Shown here piece by piece: positions 54,600-64,000 of a stretch of DNA of 64,000 bases. The DNA lies in contig OY282560.1 of the NCBI GenBank assembly GCA_958295665.1, forward strand, positions 147,924,091-147,988,090, read 5' to 3'. Every line of letters starts with the position of its first letter. Positions within the stretch are counted from its first letter, which is position 1. This DNA is from Tipula vernalis. Its lineage: Eukaryota; Arthropoda; Insecta; Diptera; Tipulidae. Made by a program: the position numbers and the translations under genes. A model generated the notes under the pieces. The model was not told the DNA's origin and did no database searches. It saw only the letters and a list, made by a program, of their open reading frames with translations.

Positions 54600-57575
54600 A
54601 TTGGTGCGATGGAATTGGAACTAGAACACGAATTGGAAACTGGAACATAAGATCTCTAACGGAAACATCAAGGTTAGCACTAGTTGAGAAGAAAATGAAG
54701 CCGTATAACATAGAAATTCTTGTCCTCAGTGAAGTAAGATGGGAATGATAGTGGTGGCGACATAACAACCAGCGCAGGCCATTATATGATGTTCTCTGCT
54801 AGAGTAGACACACACGAACAAGGCGTAGTAGGTATACTAACAACGGCTAAAGGGAAGAAATCACTACTCGGAAACCTATAAGACAACACCGGAATGGCGA
54901 CAATCATGATGGGTAAGCAGGCACTAGATTCTGCTAAGAATAACAACGGAGACAGACTCATCGACTATTGTGTCACAAATCAGCTATATATTCATAGGCG
55001 GCAGCAAATTCCCACAGAAGAATATTCATAAATACACCTGGACATCACCAGATGGCAGAACGAGAAATCAAATTGATCATGTACTGATAAATAAGAAGTT
55101 TATATCCTCCTTAAAAGATGTCAGCAATGAGAGAAGCAGATGTAAACAGCGATCACTAATTGGTAGTAAATAGCCAAACCTTCAAAATCAAAACCAGCTG
55201 CTGTGAAAAATGCAAGAACTAATCGGAGGAAATTCAACATAGATAGATTGAGAAACACTGACATAAAAAACACTTTCAATGAAACCGCTCCAAATCAATC
55301 TACCAAATAACGAAACCAGCGCCATAGATCAAAAATGGGAAGAACTAGAAGAAGCCTACGTAAAAACTGCTACAAGTGTGCTTGGCTGGCTACAAAGACA
55401 ACACAAGAAATCCATGGATTAGAGATGAAACGTGGAAGAAAATTGAGGAACGCCACCAACTTAAAATACAACTATGAAATCAAAATACGGCGGAAATTCG
55501 AAGAAAATATGAGGACACAGTTCCTAGACAAGTAAAGAAAATAGCAAATCAGCGGCAGCAAATAGAAATATGCGCACATATTATTATTACATCAATATGT
55601 AAGAAAAGTTACCGGACAATTTACAAATATATATTACACCTATAAAGGACTCCTCAAATGGACAAGTCCTAAACTATAGACGACCAACAACTAAATAGAT
55701 GGAAAGAGTTCTTTGAGAACAACTGCATAGATAGCGAACCAGTTGAGGAGCTTCCAGATGGCAACTATAAGAAAACCATTAACCATCCACCAACGGAGTG
55801 GGAAAGTTACAAGTGGCATAAAGAGGCTGAAAAATAACAAAGCCGCTGGAACCGACAACATAACCAGCTGAATTACCCAATGTTGACGTGTTTACAACCG
55901 CAGAAGCACTAACAGCACTATTAGTAGAAGTGTGGAATACCGGAAAAATTCCGCGGAAAGAGGGCTTAACCATAACGATTCCAAAAAAGAAAGGCGACTT
56001 AAGAGAATTCAAAAACTGGCGAGGCATCTCTGTCCTTAACAGCATAATGAAAGTACTAGCAAGATCATCATCCTTGAACGAATATCACCAACTGTTAACC
56101 AACATATAAGGAAACGAACCAGCTGGTTTCAGACCAGGAAGAAGCTGTACAAACCACATTAGCACAAGTCCGAATTATCATCGAACAATCCAACGAATGA
56201 AACTCACCACTATACCTACTATTCGTGGACTTCGAACGCGCATTCGATTCCATCAAAAGAAGCGCAATCTGGAAAGCACTTTGCGAAATAGGCATTCCGA
56301 GGAAAATAACCGAACTCATCCGAGAAATGTACCGGAATGCTGGAAATAGAGTTCAACACAAAGGAAGGCACAGTGACACATACTACAACACACGTCAGCA
56401 AGGATGTGTACTTATCTCCATTACTGTTCCTCATAGTACTGGATAGTGTCATGCGCAAGCTAGACATCGCATCACCAAACGGAATCCAGTAGGATCCAAT
56501 TAGAAGACTCAATGATCTCGACTACGCAGATGATATCTGCCTGCTAACACAAAATACACAGACATATATGATACAGCAAAAGCTACAGAAGTTATCAAGG
56601 CGCAAGATGTCAATAAATAGCACAAGATGAAAGCATCACTTCGCATCAACCAAGCAAGACACCATAGAAGATGTCGAAAAATTCGTATACCTCGGCTGTA
56701 CTGTGTCAAGATCAGGTGGAACGGAAGAAGACAATTAACCAACGCATCAAACAAAGCGACAAACACGTTCAACATGCTCCATAAGATCTGGAATGCATCC
56801 GTCCTGTCAGCTCCAAGTATTTGTGAATAAATGGCTGGCCTTAGGCGATTAATCAAATGCTTCTGGCCGAATACCATCACAAATGAAGAACTGCTGCGGC
56901 AAACTAACCAAGTGGACATTGAGAATGAGATCAGGAAACGGAAATGGAGATGGATAGGGCACACGCTGAGAAAGACACCAAGTGACATAACCAGGATGTA
57001 CATGCGTTCACCGCCACAAGTCGAAGACAACGCGCACTGTTTGTCGTCTTCAGGCACAGGCATATAACCACACAAAACAAAACACAACGAAAACGAAATT
57101 ACAAAAAAACACACAACAAAAAAACGGTCTCATCTCGGATTTGGTGTCGGACAAACGCGCGCTGGTCATCGCACAAAAAAAAATTAAACACATAAAATGG
57201 TGGTGGATTGAATAAATAAAATTCAAAAAAAAATTGTACAAAAATTATAAAAATTAATTTGCAATAAATAAAATTAATTTTGCAATAAAACATAATACAC
57301 AACAACAAATTAAATTAAAATAAATCCAATATAATTTATTAGATCCTAAATTTAAAAGTAGAGTTTGTTTATTAATTAACAATAAACAGAAACGTTAAAA
57401 TGTCATTGGAATGGAATCCGCAAGGAAAGAGGAAAGTTGGAAGACCAGCAATGACCTGGAGGAGAACGGTGCTGACTGAAGCGAAACATCTCGGGAAAAC
57501 ATGGGTGGAGCTAAATGCAACAGCCCCAAATAGAGTTCGATGGTCCAGTCTAGTAGACGCCCTATGCTCCTAAAT
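54600..57575 (+). pseudogene. RTE-like non-LTR retrotransposon, broken
   Basis: Plus-strand endonuclease-RT relic read across many frameshifts. Endonuclease start NWNIRSLTETSRLALVEKKM then EILVLSEVRW (54635-54740); then a deletion; KNIHKYTWTSPDGRTRNQID and HVLINKKF (55018-55100). RT: VWNTGKIPRKEGLTITIPKK then KGDLREFKNWRGISVLNS (55930-56040), AGFRPGRSCTNHI, LFVDFERAFDSI (56221-56250), IPRKITELIREMYRNAG, QQGCVLISI and LNDLDYADDICLLTQNTQ (56510-56555). C-terminal part FWPNTITNEELLRQTNQV, RKWRWIGHTLRK (56865-56980), DITRM, a 400-bp insertion, then SLEWNPQGKRKVGRPAMTWR and TWVELNATAPNRVRWSSLVD-ALC to a stop near 57572. The order and motifs match RTE-type elements of insects. The copy is dead. Confidence 0.85.
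57000..57399. mobile_element. 400-bp insertion in the RTE C-terminal region
   Basis: The RTE reading DITRM|SLEWNPQG is split by 400 bp flanked by ATGT on both sides (56996-56999 and 57400-57403). The insert starts ACATGCGTTCACC, has a GTCGAAGACAA...TTGTCGTCTTC hairpin near 57019-57052 and an A-rich remainder. Whether it is a SINE, solo LTR or MITE could not be decided. Confidence 0.6.
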
Positions 57576-60159
57576 GGAGATGAAGGAAAATAATATGTTG
57601 GGAAATGGTTAGAAATATTGCTCAGTGAGCTGGTAGAACAGCCGCCAAATGCGACTAAAATAAGCAATTCAAAAAGCTACTCATAGTAAAATGGTTAAAG
57701 CTTGAACTAGCAAAATTATAAAAAAAATTGTATTAATAAAATCATTAATATTTCTAAAAAAATTCAGCCATTTTTGGGAAGCTCTTCAAAGTTTAACTTC
57801 AAGGGAACTTCCACAGGTATTAGAATAATTCTAAAAGGAAGATCACTTAAATACTAATTTTGCCATATAATGACTTATTTATTGCCTTCAAAATTACACG
57901 GTCCCTTCAAATTAAATGTTTTTCACTAAATCGTGAATTTTAAGAAATGGGTTCGAATGGTATTCAGACTATAAACAACCAATGCCGAAGCTAAGCGTTC
58001 ATATTTCGTCTAATACATTTTACGTCGATATAATTTAGCTTAAACCGTTTTATGCAAATTTAAACATATTTAAGAAAAGTAAAATTTTGCATATGTACAC
58101 CGAAAGACGATTAAAAAGGAAAACTCTAAACTAAAAACCGTTTTCCATATTCTTTCATAATATTTAAATTAAAAAAACAAAAAAAATACGATAATGACAG
58201 TACAGAGATATGAAAGCTTTTCTATTTTCTATAAGGGGCTTTTTGAAACGAAGGCAACAAAGTATTATACAAAAACAAAAGAAATTGTTTAAAAATTGTA
58301 TTTCCATATAAAAAATAATAAGATTTTGAGGTTTCCTTCTTTTTTGTTTGAATGTTATTCCTTTTGTTTTTTTCTTCTTGGCGGAATTTTCCCGTTTTCT
58401 CCCGAATTTATATTCTTACATACGTATATGTAGTTGTCTAGACATAATATGTTTCCCTCAAGAGATATTTCAAATATATAATTTCTATTTGTTTTTTTTT
58501 TTTATTTTTATTACATTTTCCAATCTATAATTTATATATGTACACATTGTATATATGTATGTAAGTACAGTTTAAAAAAGTCGCAAAAGTTCGAACATCG
58601 AACGATACAAATTTTCCACTGTTCCCAATTTGTCATCAAAATCATAAATTTAACCTTATCCCTCGTATAAACAACACACAAACAATGGTGACATTACATG
58701 ACACTCATTAAATTAAAATAAACTAGAAACATTAAGAAATGAAAAATAAAAGAAAAATTTCCGCCCAGCATCCACAGTGTACAACACTCGTATATATACA
58801 CATATATATGAGTATACGGTAAACAACAAAAAGGTGAAAACCCATAATAAATTATATATTGCCATTCCAGTGTCATAAAGATGACGATTGTCTTGTATTA
58901 CTACCACTTTGCCGTCACGTAAATTATATTTTAATTATAATTATATTATTTACTCTGATGGATGACATTGTCGTACAATTATAGTTTTTGTTTTTTTTTT
59001 ATTAATTTATCTTCTCTAAAGCCCAATGTAACTTTGGAAGTAAGAAATTATTTATAAATTTTTTTGTAATTAAAATGATTAATTATTGTTAAGGAATCTC
59101 ATCTATATATACCTGTGTGTGAGATTTGATTTATTATCTATTCACAGCATGACTTAATAGATATGTTAATGTCAGGATAAAATTGAAATGACTAAGCGTT
59201 TTGAATCGTTAGACATTTTGTGTTTTTCTTAATTTTTTTTTTTTTTTTTTTTGGCGGAAAACGTTATTACTTCTGGCGAAGGCCCAATATTATTTTCATT
59301 TTATAATTTTAAGTTACAAGTAGCTATTCGTGTATTTATTTTATTTATATGTGCATACTAAATAAAACATTATAAATCATATACCTATGCTCTACCTGCC
59401 TGACACATTCATCATACATAAACATAACAAAACGAAGCAAAACGTTATCTAGATAACAATCTGATTTTCGAAAAAAAAAAAAAAAACTAAATCGCGCTCA
59501 CTAACAAGAACACAACAACTGTAACTGTTAAACAGCAATATCTTAATTAAAAAAAATAAATAAACTTTATTATTATTATTATTTTATTTAGTATATAGTT
59601 ATAAAGGCAACAACAACAACAACAACAAAAAGCAAGCAAAATACGAATTAAAATAATATCACGTATATTTGCATGACAGAATCATATTTAAGTTATAAAA
59701 TCATTTTGGATTATAAATTAAAAAATTTCACCATTTTTCATTTCAGCCCATCCACATATTGTATCGTGTGTGTATGCTTCTTGAAACGAAATCTGCGAAA
59801 TCTAGGTTGTTGGTGTGGTGATTTTTTTTTTTTTTTTTTTTTTTGATGGTTGGTTTTAAATTTCAAAATGTTAATACCCTTTTGTTTTCGCACTAATTTA
59901 TAGCTGTAGAAATTTTGAGGTGAGGTGACCACAATTATGTATGTCATCATGATCATCATCGTATTGTTATATTATTTAGTCATATACATTAAATACGTAA
60001 AATTTGAATGGTCAGTAATTCGCTACAACATTCTTGAAAATCTTCGAGTTTAAAAACTCGAATTAATAATTTTTCGTGAAGCAAAGAGAATCAATTTAGT
60101 GTATACATACAGATAATGATTTGTGAAAATTTACGCCAGCTTATTCTAACCTTTCCAAA
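57576..60159. other. Non-coding AT-rich region with simple repeats
   Basis: No gene recognised. It holds TATATACACATATATATG-type simple DNA (58540-58565, 58790-58815), a TTATTATTATTATT run (59565-59585), ACAACAACAACAACAAC (59608-59627) and T runs (59230-59252, 59821-59844). Confidence 0.5.
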
Positions 60160-60327
60160 CAGCTGGATAACGCATAATTTTATGAATCCAGGGTAACAGA
60201 ATTTATCATACAGGAATAAGTGTGAGGGCCACCGGAATAGTCATTACACCTTAGAATAGCAATTGAAGTCGCCGTCACACTCATTCCAGAATACTAAATC
60301 CTTTAGCCCTGGATACTTGTCCAGCTG
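60160..60327. mobile_element. Palindromic MITE, 168 bp
   Basis: Inverted ends CAGCTGGA(T/C)AA (60160 and 60327), then inverted ATCCAGGG, (A/G)GAATTTA and CAGGAAT(A/G)AGTGTGA blocks. Nearly the whole element folds on itself. Confidence 0.7.
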
Positions 60328-60514
60328 ATTTTTTTTTAACTGGAGTTGTGTTGCTCTATTGATTTTGAAAATTTGTTAAAAATACTCATTTGGTCAAGTA
60401 TGGCGTAGTTCTTATATTGAATAACTTTATTTTCTTCAGGCTTGTGATTTTTTTTAAATATAGGTACACTTCTTTAAATATAACGAATAGGTGTTTCAAA
60501 TAAATTTTAATGTT

Positions 60515-60640
60515 CCCGATTCTGCCTTCCAAAATTTTACGTTATGTTATGTTATGTTATTTTTTTTTCAACTCAAATTCATATATTGGAAGCGGGGAAA
60601 TAAAATAACATAACATGCATTTTATCGTTCCAGAATCGGG
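60515..60640. mobile_element. Palindromic MITE, 126 bp, with ATGTT iterations
   Basis: Inverted ends CCCGATTCTG (60515-60524 and 60631-60640) and inner inverted TTATGTTATTTT blocks. The left arm has three TATGT units, the right arm two, so the short repeat inside the arms varies in number. Confidence 0.7.
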
Positions 60641-60819
60641 CCCAATAACTGCGTTTATTCGGTCCAAAAAAAACTGCCAAACAGAAATATGTAGAAATTT
60701 CCAAATACATGTAAGCGTACAATGTTTAATTACATAAATTTTTGATCAACAAGACTTAAATTAAAAATATAAAGTACTGAAACCGCACGAGTTGATCAAA
60801 AATGTCGGCCCTTAAAATT

Positions 60820-61200
60820 AACTCGGCTCCCAAATCAGTCCCTAACTAAACCTCTATCAACAGCTCAACCTCCACCTCAATTTGCAACTCAATGAATCAA
60901 CTGGCAATTACACCCCAAATTAACTTACAAATGAACCCTTGACCTAACCCCTAAATACTTCCCCAACCCCTCACTCAACCCCAACACAAGCTAAATTAAC
61001 TCTAACTCAACTTCAACTCAAACTCGAAATCAACTCGATTCGAAAAGCTACAACCTCCCAATAAACCCTCAACTCGACTCTAAATTAATCCCTATTTAAC
61101 CCTAACTCGACTCAACTCAACCCTCAATCCAACATTAAACTAAACCCCAAACTCAACCTTTGAAAACTACATTTCTACGTGAACTCAATTAAATCTAATC
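60820..61200 (-). repeat. Degenerate AACTCAACC-rich tract
   Basis: A C- and A-rich, G-poor stretch of loosely repeated AACTCAACC / CCCTAACTCGACTC units without a fixed period. A short related patch on the other strand lies near 23210-23290. Confidence 0.6.
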
Positions 61201-61536
61201 TCCACCTTGATTTTACAAGGCCCTAATATAAAAAACGACGATTTTATAAAGAATTAGTAGAAACGAGGAAAAACCAAGCTTTTCATATAAAACATATTAT
61301 AAGGTTTAGATAAAGTTGTGTGTGTGAATATTATTTTACACATATATTATACCCTGAAAATAGTGCCGCACAATACTCAAATATTGTCGAGAAAAAGGGT
61401 CCCCAAGTTTATACCGTTTGTTCATTTGAAAAGTTCCTAGTTTTGAGGGGGAAGGAGGATAATATTACTTATTTTATATTTTGATGGTATCTTAAAGGTT
61501 ATTTGAAAGTTAAACTAGATTTTAAGGAGCAGCTAT

Positions 61537-63138
61537 TAGGGTTTGCAAAAAATCGAGTTTCTTTTAAAACCGGTTTTAAGTGTTTTTTTTCAATCTTAAA
61601 TTCGGTTAACCGGATAAAACCGGGTCTTTAAAGAAAAAAATATATTTTATAATAAAATCGCACTTATAGTGTTAGTTCGCTAAAAAACGCCATTAAATAA
61701 AGTTTTTTTTCATAGTTTTTGTTTTCAATTCCAATTCAGATATACAAATTCATTTTTTTATTACAAAAACTAACAAGACGGCTTCTAATTTAATTGCAAA
61801 AATTTCCTGATACTTCCCTAAGTCGGTTGTAGTTGGTTTAAATGTAAGTAAGGCGCATTGAAAAGCAATTATAAGTTGTTTCTTCTTTTCCCAGTTGCTT
61901 CGCAAAAATGAAATCTTTTCTTTAAGCGTTAACATTAACGACTTCTAGTGTTTTTTGTACAGACTCATTTTCAAAAGCCAAGTAAAGTTCATCATTAAGC
62001 AACATTTCAACATCATTATCATTACACTCATTTGTTATGTTAATCTCACTACCCTTACTATCGAGCAAACTTTCTAATTCTATTTGAAACAATATTTCCA
62101 ATAATCGCTTGCTAAAATTAAGCATTTCTCTTTTTGACGAATATGGCAGAGAAACTCCCGATTAAGTGAGTGATTTGGTTTCAGGATATGTATGTATTAT
62201 TCAACATAAACGTGACAATGGTTTCGGCCATTATTATAGTAGCGTCTTTTCATCCCGATGCTTCCAGTGCTTCTTGTAGGGTGACAAAGAAACACAAATA
62301 TATTTAAGCATTATTTAAGAAAGATCTTCGAGCATATTTAATTTTTGTAAATCATCCAGTGCTTTTTTTATGCAATGAGCTTTAAAAATTGTTAGATCAT
62401 ACGTGGTAACGTATTCCAAGTTGTTTTGTATTCTAAAATTAGTCCAATGTAAAATTGTATTTCGTACAGGGCTTGAAAAATTATACAATATTGCGAACTG
62501 AATTTATGCTTGGAATGAAATGAAAAGTCAGAATATTCAACATCATAATATTCTTAAGAATAGACTAGACTAGAATAGATTTATCGACTTCATTAGTTTC
62601 TATTGTTGCTTCCACCATTTTGGATGATTTTTTATATAAAATATCTCTAGCGCCACGAGTAACCCTTGGTTCATACATAGAACAATTTCAGCTTCCGATT
62701 CATTGCCAATTGTTGTGGATATAATATGATTTTTCAAAACCATTCCAAATTTGTTAAGTCGTTGATCAATTAGTTCTCCCGTTTTAGAAGAATAACAACT
62801 TCCGTGTTTACCGTGTATTATTAAGCCTAAATTTATAAATTTCAAATCCAATTTTAAAAATTCAGGGATCTTCTGGCCCTTCTGGCAGCTTGTCCACTCA
62901 TCAAAAGTTGATGATAATTTATAGAATTGTTTTGATTTTATTTTTTCCTTAGTTAATTTTCAATTTTTGTACCAAAATTTAAAATCAGCTTCATCACAGA
63001 ATTTTCGAATTTGGGACACTCATAACAACAAGCATAAATTACCCGGTTATTTGTCCAGAAAACCCGATTTTTCGGATATTGAATTTTATTAAAAAAAACG
63101 GGTTTTTAAGACCGGTTCTAACCGGTTTACAAACCCTA
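61537..63138 (-). mobile_element. hAT element, 1602 bp, with 8-bp target duplication
   Basis: Inverted ends TAGGGTTTGCAAA (61537) and TTTACAAACCCTA (to 63138) are flanked by GCAGCTAT (61529-61536) and GCAGCAAT (63139-63146), an 8-bp duplication with one change, as for hAT transposons. Subterminal AACCGGTT, ACCGGTTTTAA and AAAACCGGG motifs recur at both ends. A minus-strand transposase relic lies inside, and length loss shows internal deletion. Confidence 0.88.
61750..62940 (-). pseudogene. hAT transposase relic
   Basis: Minus strand: FYKLSSTFDEWTSCQKGQK (62940-62880, catalytic-domain entry with conserved DEWTS), LKFINLGLIIHGKHGSCYSS then KTGELIDQRLNKFGM and LKNHIISTT (62850-62715). The downstream TDGA block is changed to IGNES, then CMNQGLLVALEIFYIKN. 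After a damaged gap, an acidic stretch (62125-61922) and the C-terminal dimerisation region FQCALLTFKPTTTDLGKYQE, then IFAIKLEAVLLVF (61860-61750) follow. About half of a usual 600-residue enzyme is readable, and catalytic residues are missing. Confidence 0.8.
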
Positions 63139-63660
63139 GCAGCAATATACTGTACGTAAACAATTGAACAACAAGTGAAAGTTTTATAGCCACATATACA
63201 GCGTTTTAGAATGGGTAGTTAACCGATGTAACGAAAATTTGTCCGTCGCCACTAAAAAAGATAACAAAATTTTAGATACACACGTGTACACATTAATGTG
63301 TGTCTCCTTGTAAAACATAATTTTAAAGTAAAACGTTAAAAATTCTACAGTATGCTTTCTGAGATATTTTCATAAACGTTTGAATTTCAAGATATACGTA
63401 CACTGTTTAAGAAAATCGTTTTCATTTTCTTATATTATTTGATTTATTTAAGCCAAAAGCATTCTGGTCAAAGTGAAATAAAAGCTTACTACGAATCGTA
63501 TGGTCACTAAGTCAATAAACGTTACATAGAAGACAGGACAAGTTTGTTAAAAACAAACCAAAAATTATCACCCTGGACAAATTTCAAGTTCGAAAATTGG
63601 AAAAAGGCATGACAAATTCACAAAATATTATAAAACTTGAAAAAGCTTGCTAAAAATTAT

Positions 63661-64000
63661 GGCATATGATTACGGACATTATATCTTGCAGTATATCTAT
63701 ATGCAGTCGTGTCGATAATTATTGGGTAATCATTAACAATTTTTAAATTTATGTTACTTTTGCAATTTTTGTTAAGCTTTGATTAAAATAATGAGTTTGA
63801 AGCAATGTAAACAAATTATTGCGGAAACAATTTGGATTTGACTTTTTCTGCTGGGCTAGAAAGCTAGTGTGTTTAAATGTGGGGAATTGCCTTGCATCTA
63901 GAATCCAGACCGTAATAATGAACGTCGCAAAAGTTAATCTGTTTATCATGCTTCAAATGCTTTTATTAAGGTTCATGCCACTTTTCATTTGAATGTGTCC
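63661..64000. other. AT-rich DNA to the window edge, nothing recognised
   Basis: A 66-codon minus-strand frame (63749-63949) has no familiar motif. No repeat partner was found in the window. Confidence 0.4.

Larger units (their letters stand above)
61195..63660. mobile_element. TIR repeat element, copy B, interrupted
   Basis: Its left portion (about 61195-61325: CACCTTGATTTTACAAGGCC, GAAACGAGGAAAAACC) and right portion (about 63340-63660: AAACGTTTGAATTTCAAGAT, AAATCGTTTTCATTTTCTTA, GCATTCTGGTCAAAGTGAAA, TAAAAGCTTACTACGAATCG) match copy A at 15240-15760 in the same order and orientation. The gap between them contains the hAT element. The far end seen in copy A is missing. Confidence 0.65.

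Noticed and set aside
56509..57114. A 201-codon minus-strand frame
   Set aside because: It lies antisense to the RTE RT and C-terminal motifs and shows no motif of its own.

Overview
The window is AT-rich, intron-bearing eukaryotic DNA from an insect, most likely a fly. The reasons are the transposon families (jockey, R1-like, I-like and RTE-like non-LTR elements, BEL/Pao, mariner, Tc1, pogo/Tigger, hAT, PIF/Harbinger with a MADF partner gene, FLYWCH-MULE), the TATGTACATACATATA-type simple DNA typical of fly introns, and GT-AG introns of about 60 to 100 bp. No prokaryotic genes, CRISPR array, rRNA or tRNA was seen, and no convincing single-copy host exon. The window is probably intergenic or deep inside a very long intron, and most of its recognisable content is mobile DNA of several ages.

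Layout. 0.3-6.7 kb: an old I/LOA-like non-LTR element (RT and RNase H, + strand) split by a 4.45-kb terminal-inverted-repeat (TIR) transposon at 1455-5900. That transposon carries a decayed transposase-like gene with a W-S-D-S-C-V-P-Q-N-R-N motif and is itself broken by a TA-flanked MITE, a GTCT-repeat element and a 727-bp foldback. 6.7-9.4 kb: a pogo/Tigger-like transposase relic and a PIF/Harbinger transposase relic. 9.4-15.2 kb: mostly featureless AT-rich DNA. 15.2-21.5 kb: a TIR element, a long degenerate AT-rich tract and 176-bp satellite monomers in two opposing blocks. 21.6-23.1 kb: an R1/jockey-group RT relic and a GTCTGTCTG repeat. 24.6-25.2 kb: an internally deleted mariner. 26.0-28.4 kb: a FLYWCH-MULE whose coding region has few lesions, between inverted arrays of CCGAATGTCGAAAGG-like units.

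30.4-42.3 kb is the youngest and most informative part. A jockey element on the minus strand (41.5 to 31.5 kb) is split by a BEL/Pao LTR retrotransposon (32335-39231, 5-bp target duplication ATGTC/ATGCC). Its left LTR is split by a 1838-bp PIF/Harbinger element (32568-34405) carrying an apparently intact two-exon MADF-BESS gene and only the first exon of its transposase. The BEL ORF (1195 codons) is open from Gag to integrase but has lost reverse transcriptase and RNase H by an in-frame deletion. An 8-bp tandem array of about 76 copies (30.49-31.10 kb) sits in one member of the GTCT-repeat family.

42.3-64 kb: AT-rich non-coding DNA with palindromic or MITE-like elements (46.57-47.60 foldback; 48.31-49.97 inverted-duplicated Tc1; 51.97; 52.57; 60.16; 60.52 kb), an R1-like RT fragment split by a MITE (52.5-53.3 kb), a broken RTE-like element (54.6-57.6 kb), and a hAT element (61537-63138, 8-bp target duplication) lying inside a second copy of the 15.2-kb repeat.

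Only two genes look undamaged at sequence level: the MADF-BESS gene and the deleted BEL Gag-protease-integrase ORF. Both belong to mobile elements that look unable to move alone. All family names rest on motifs read by eye; no database search was run.
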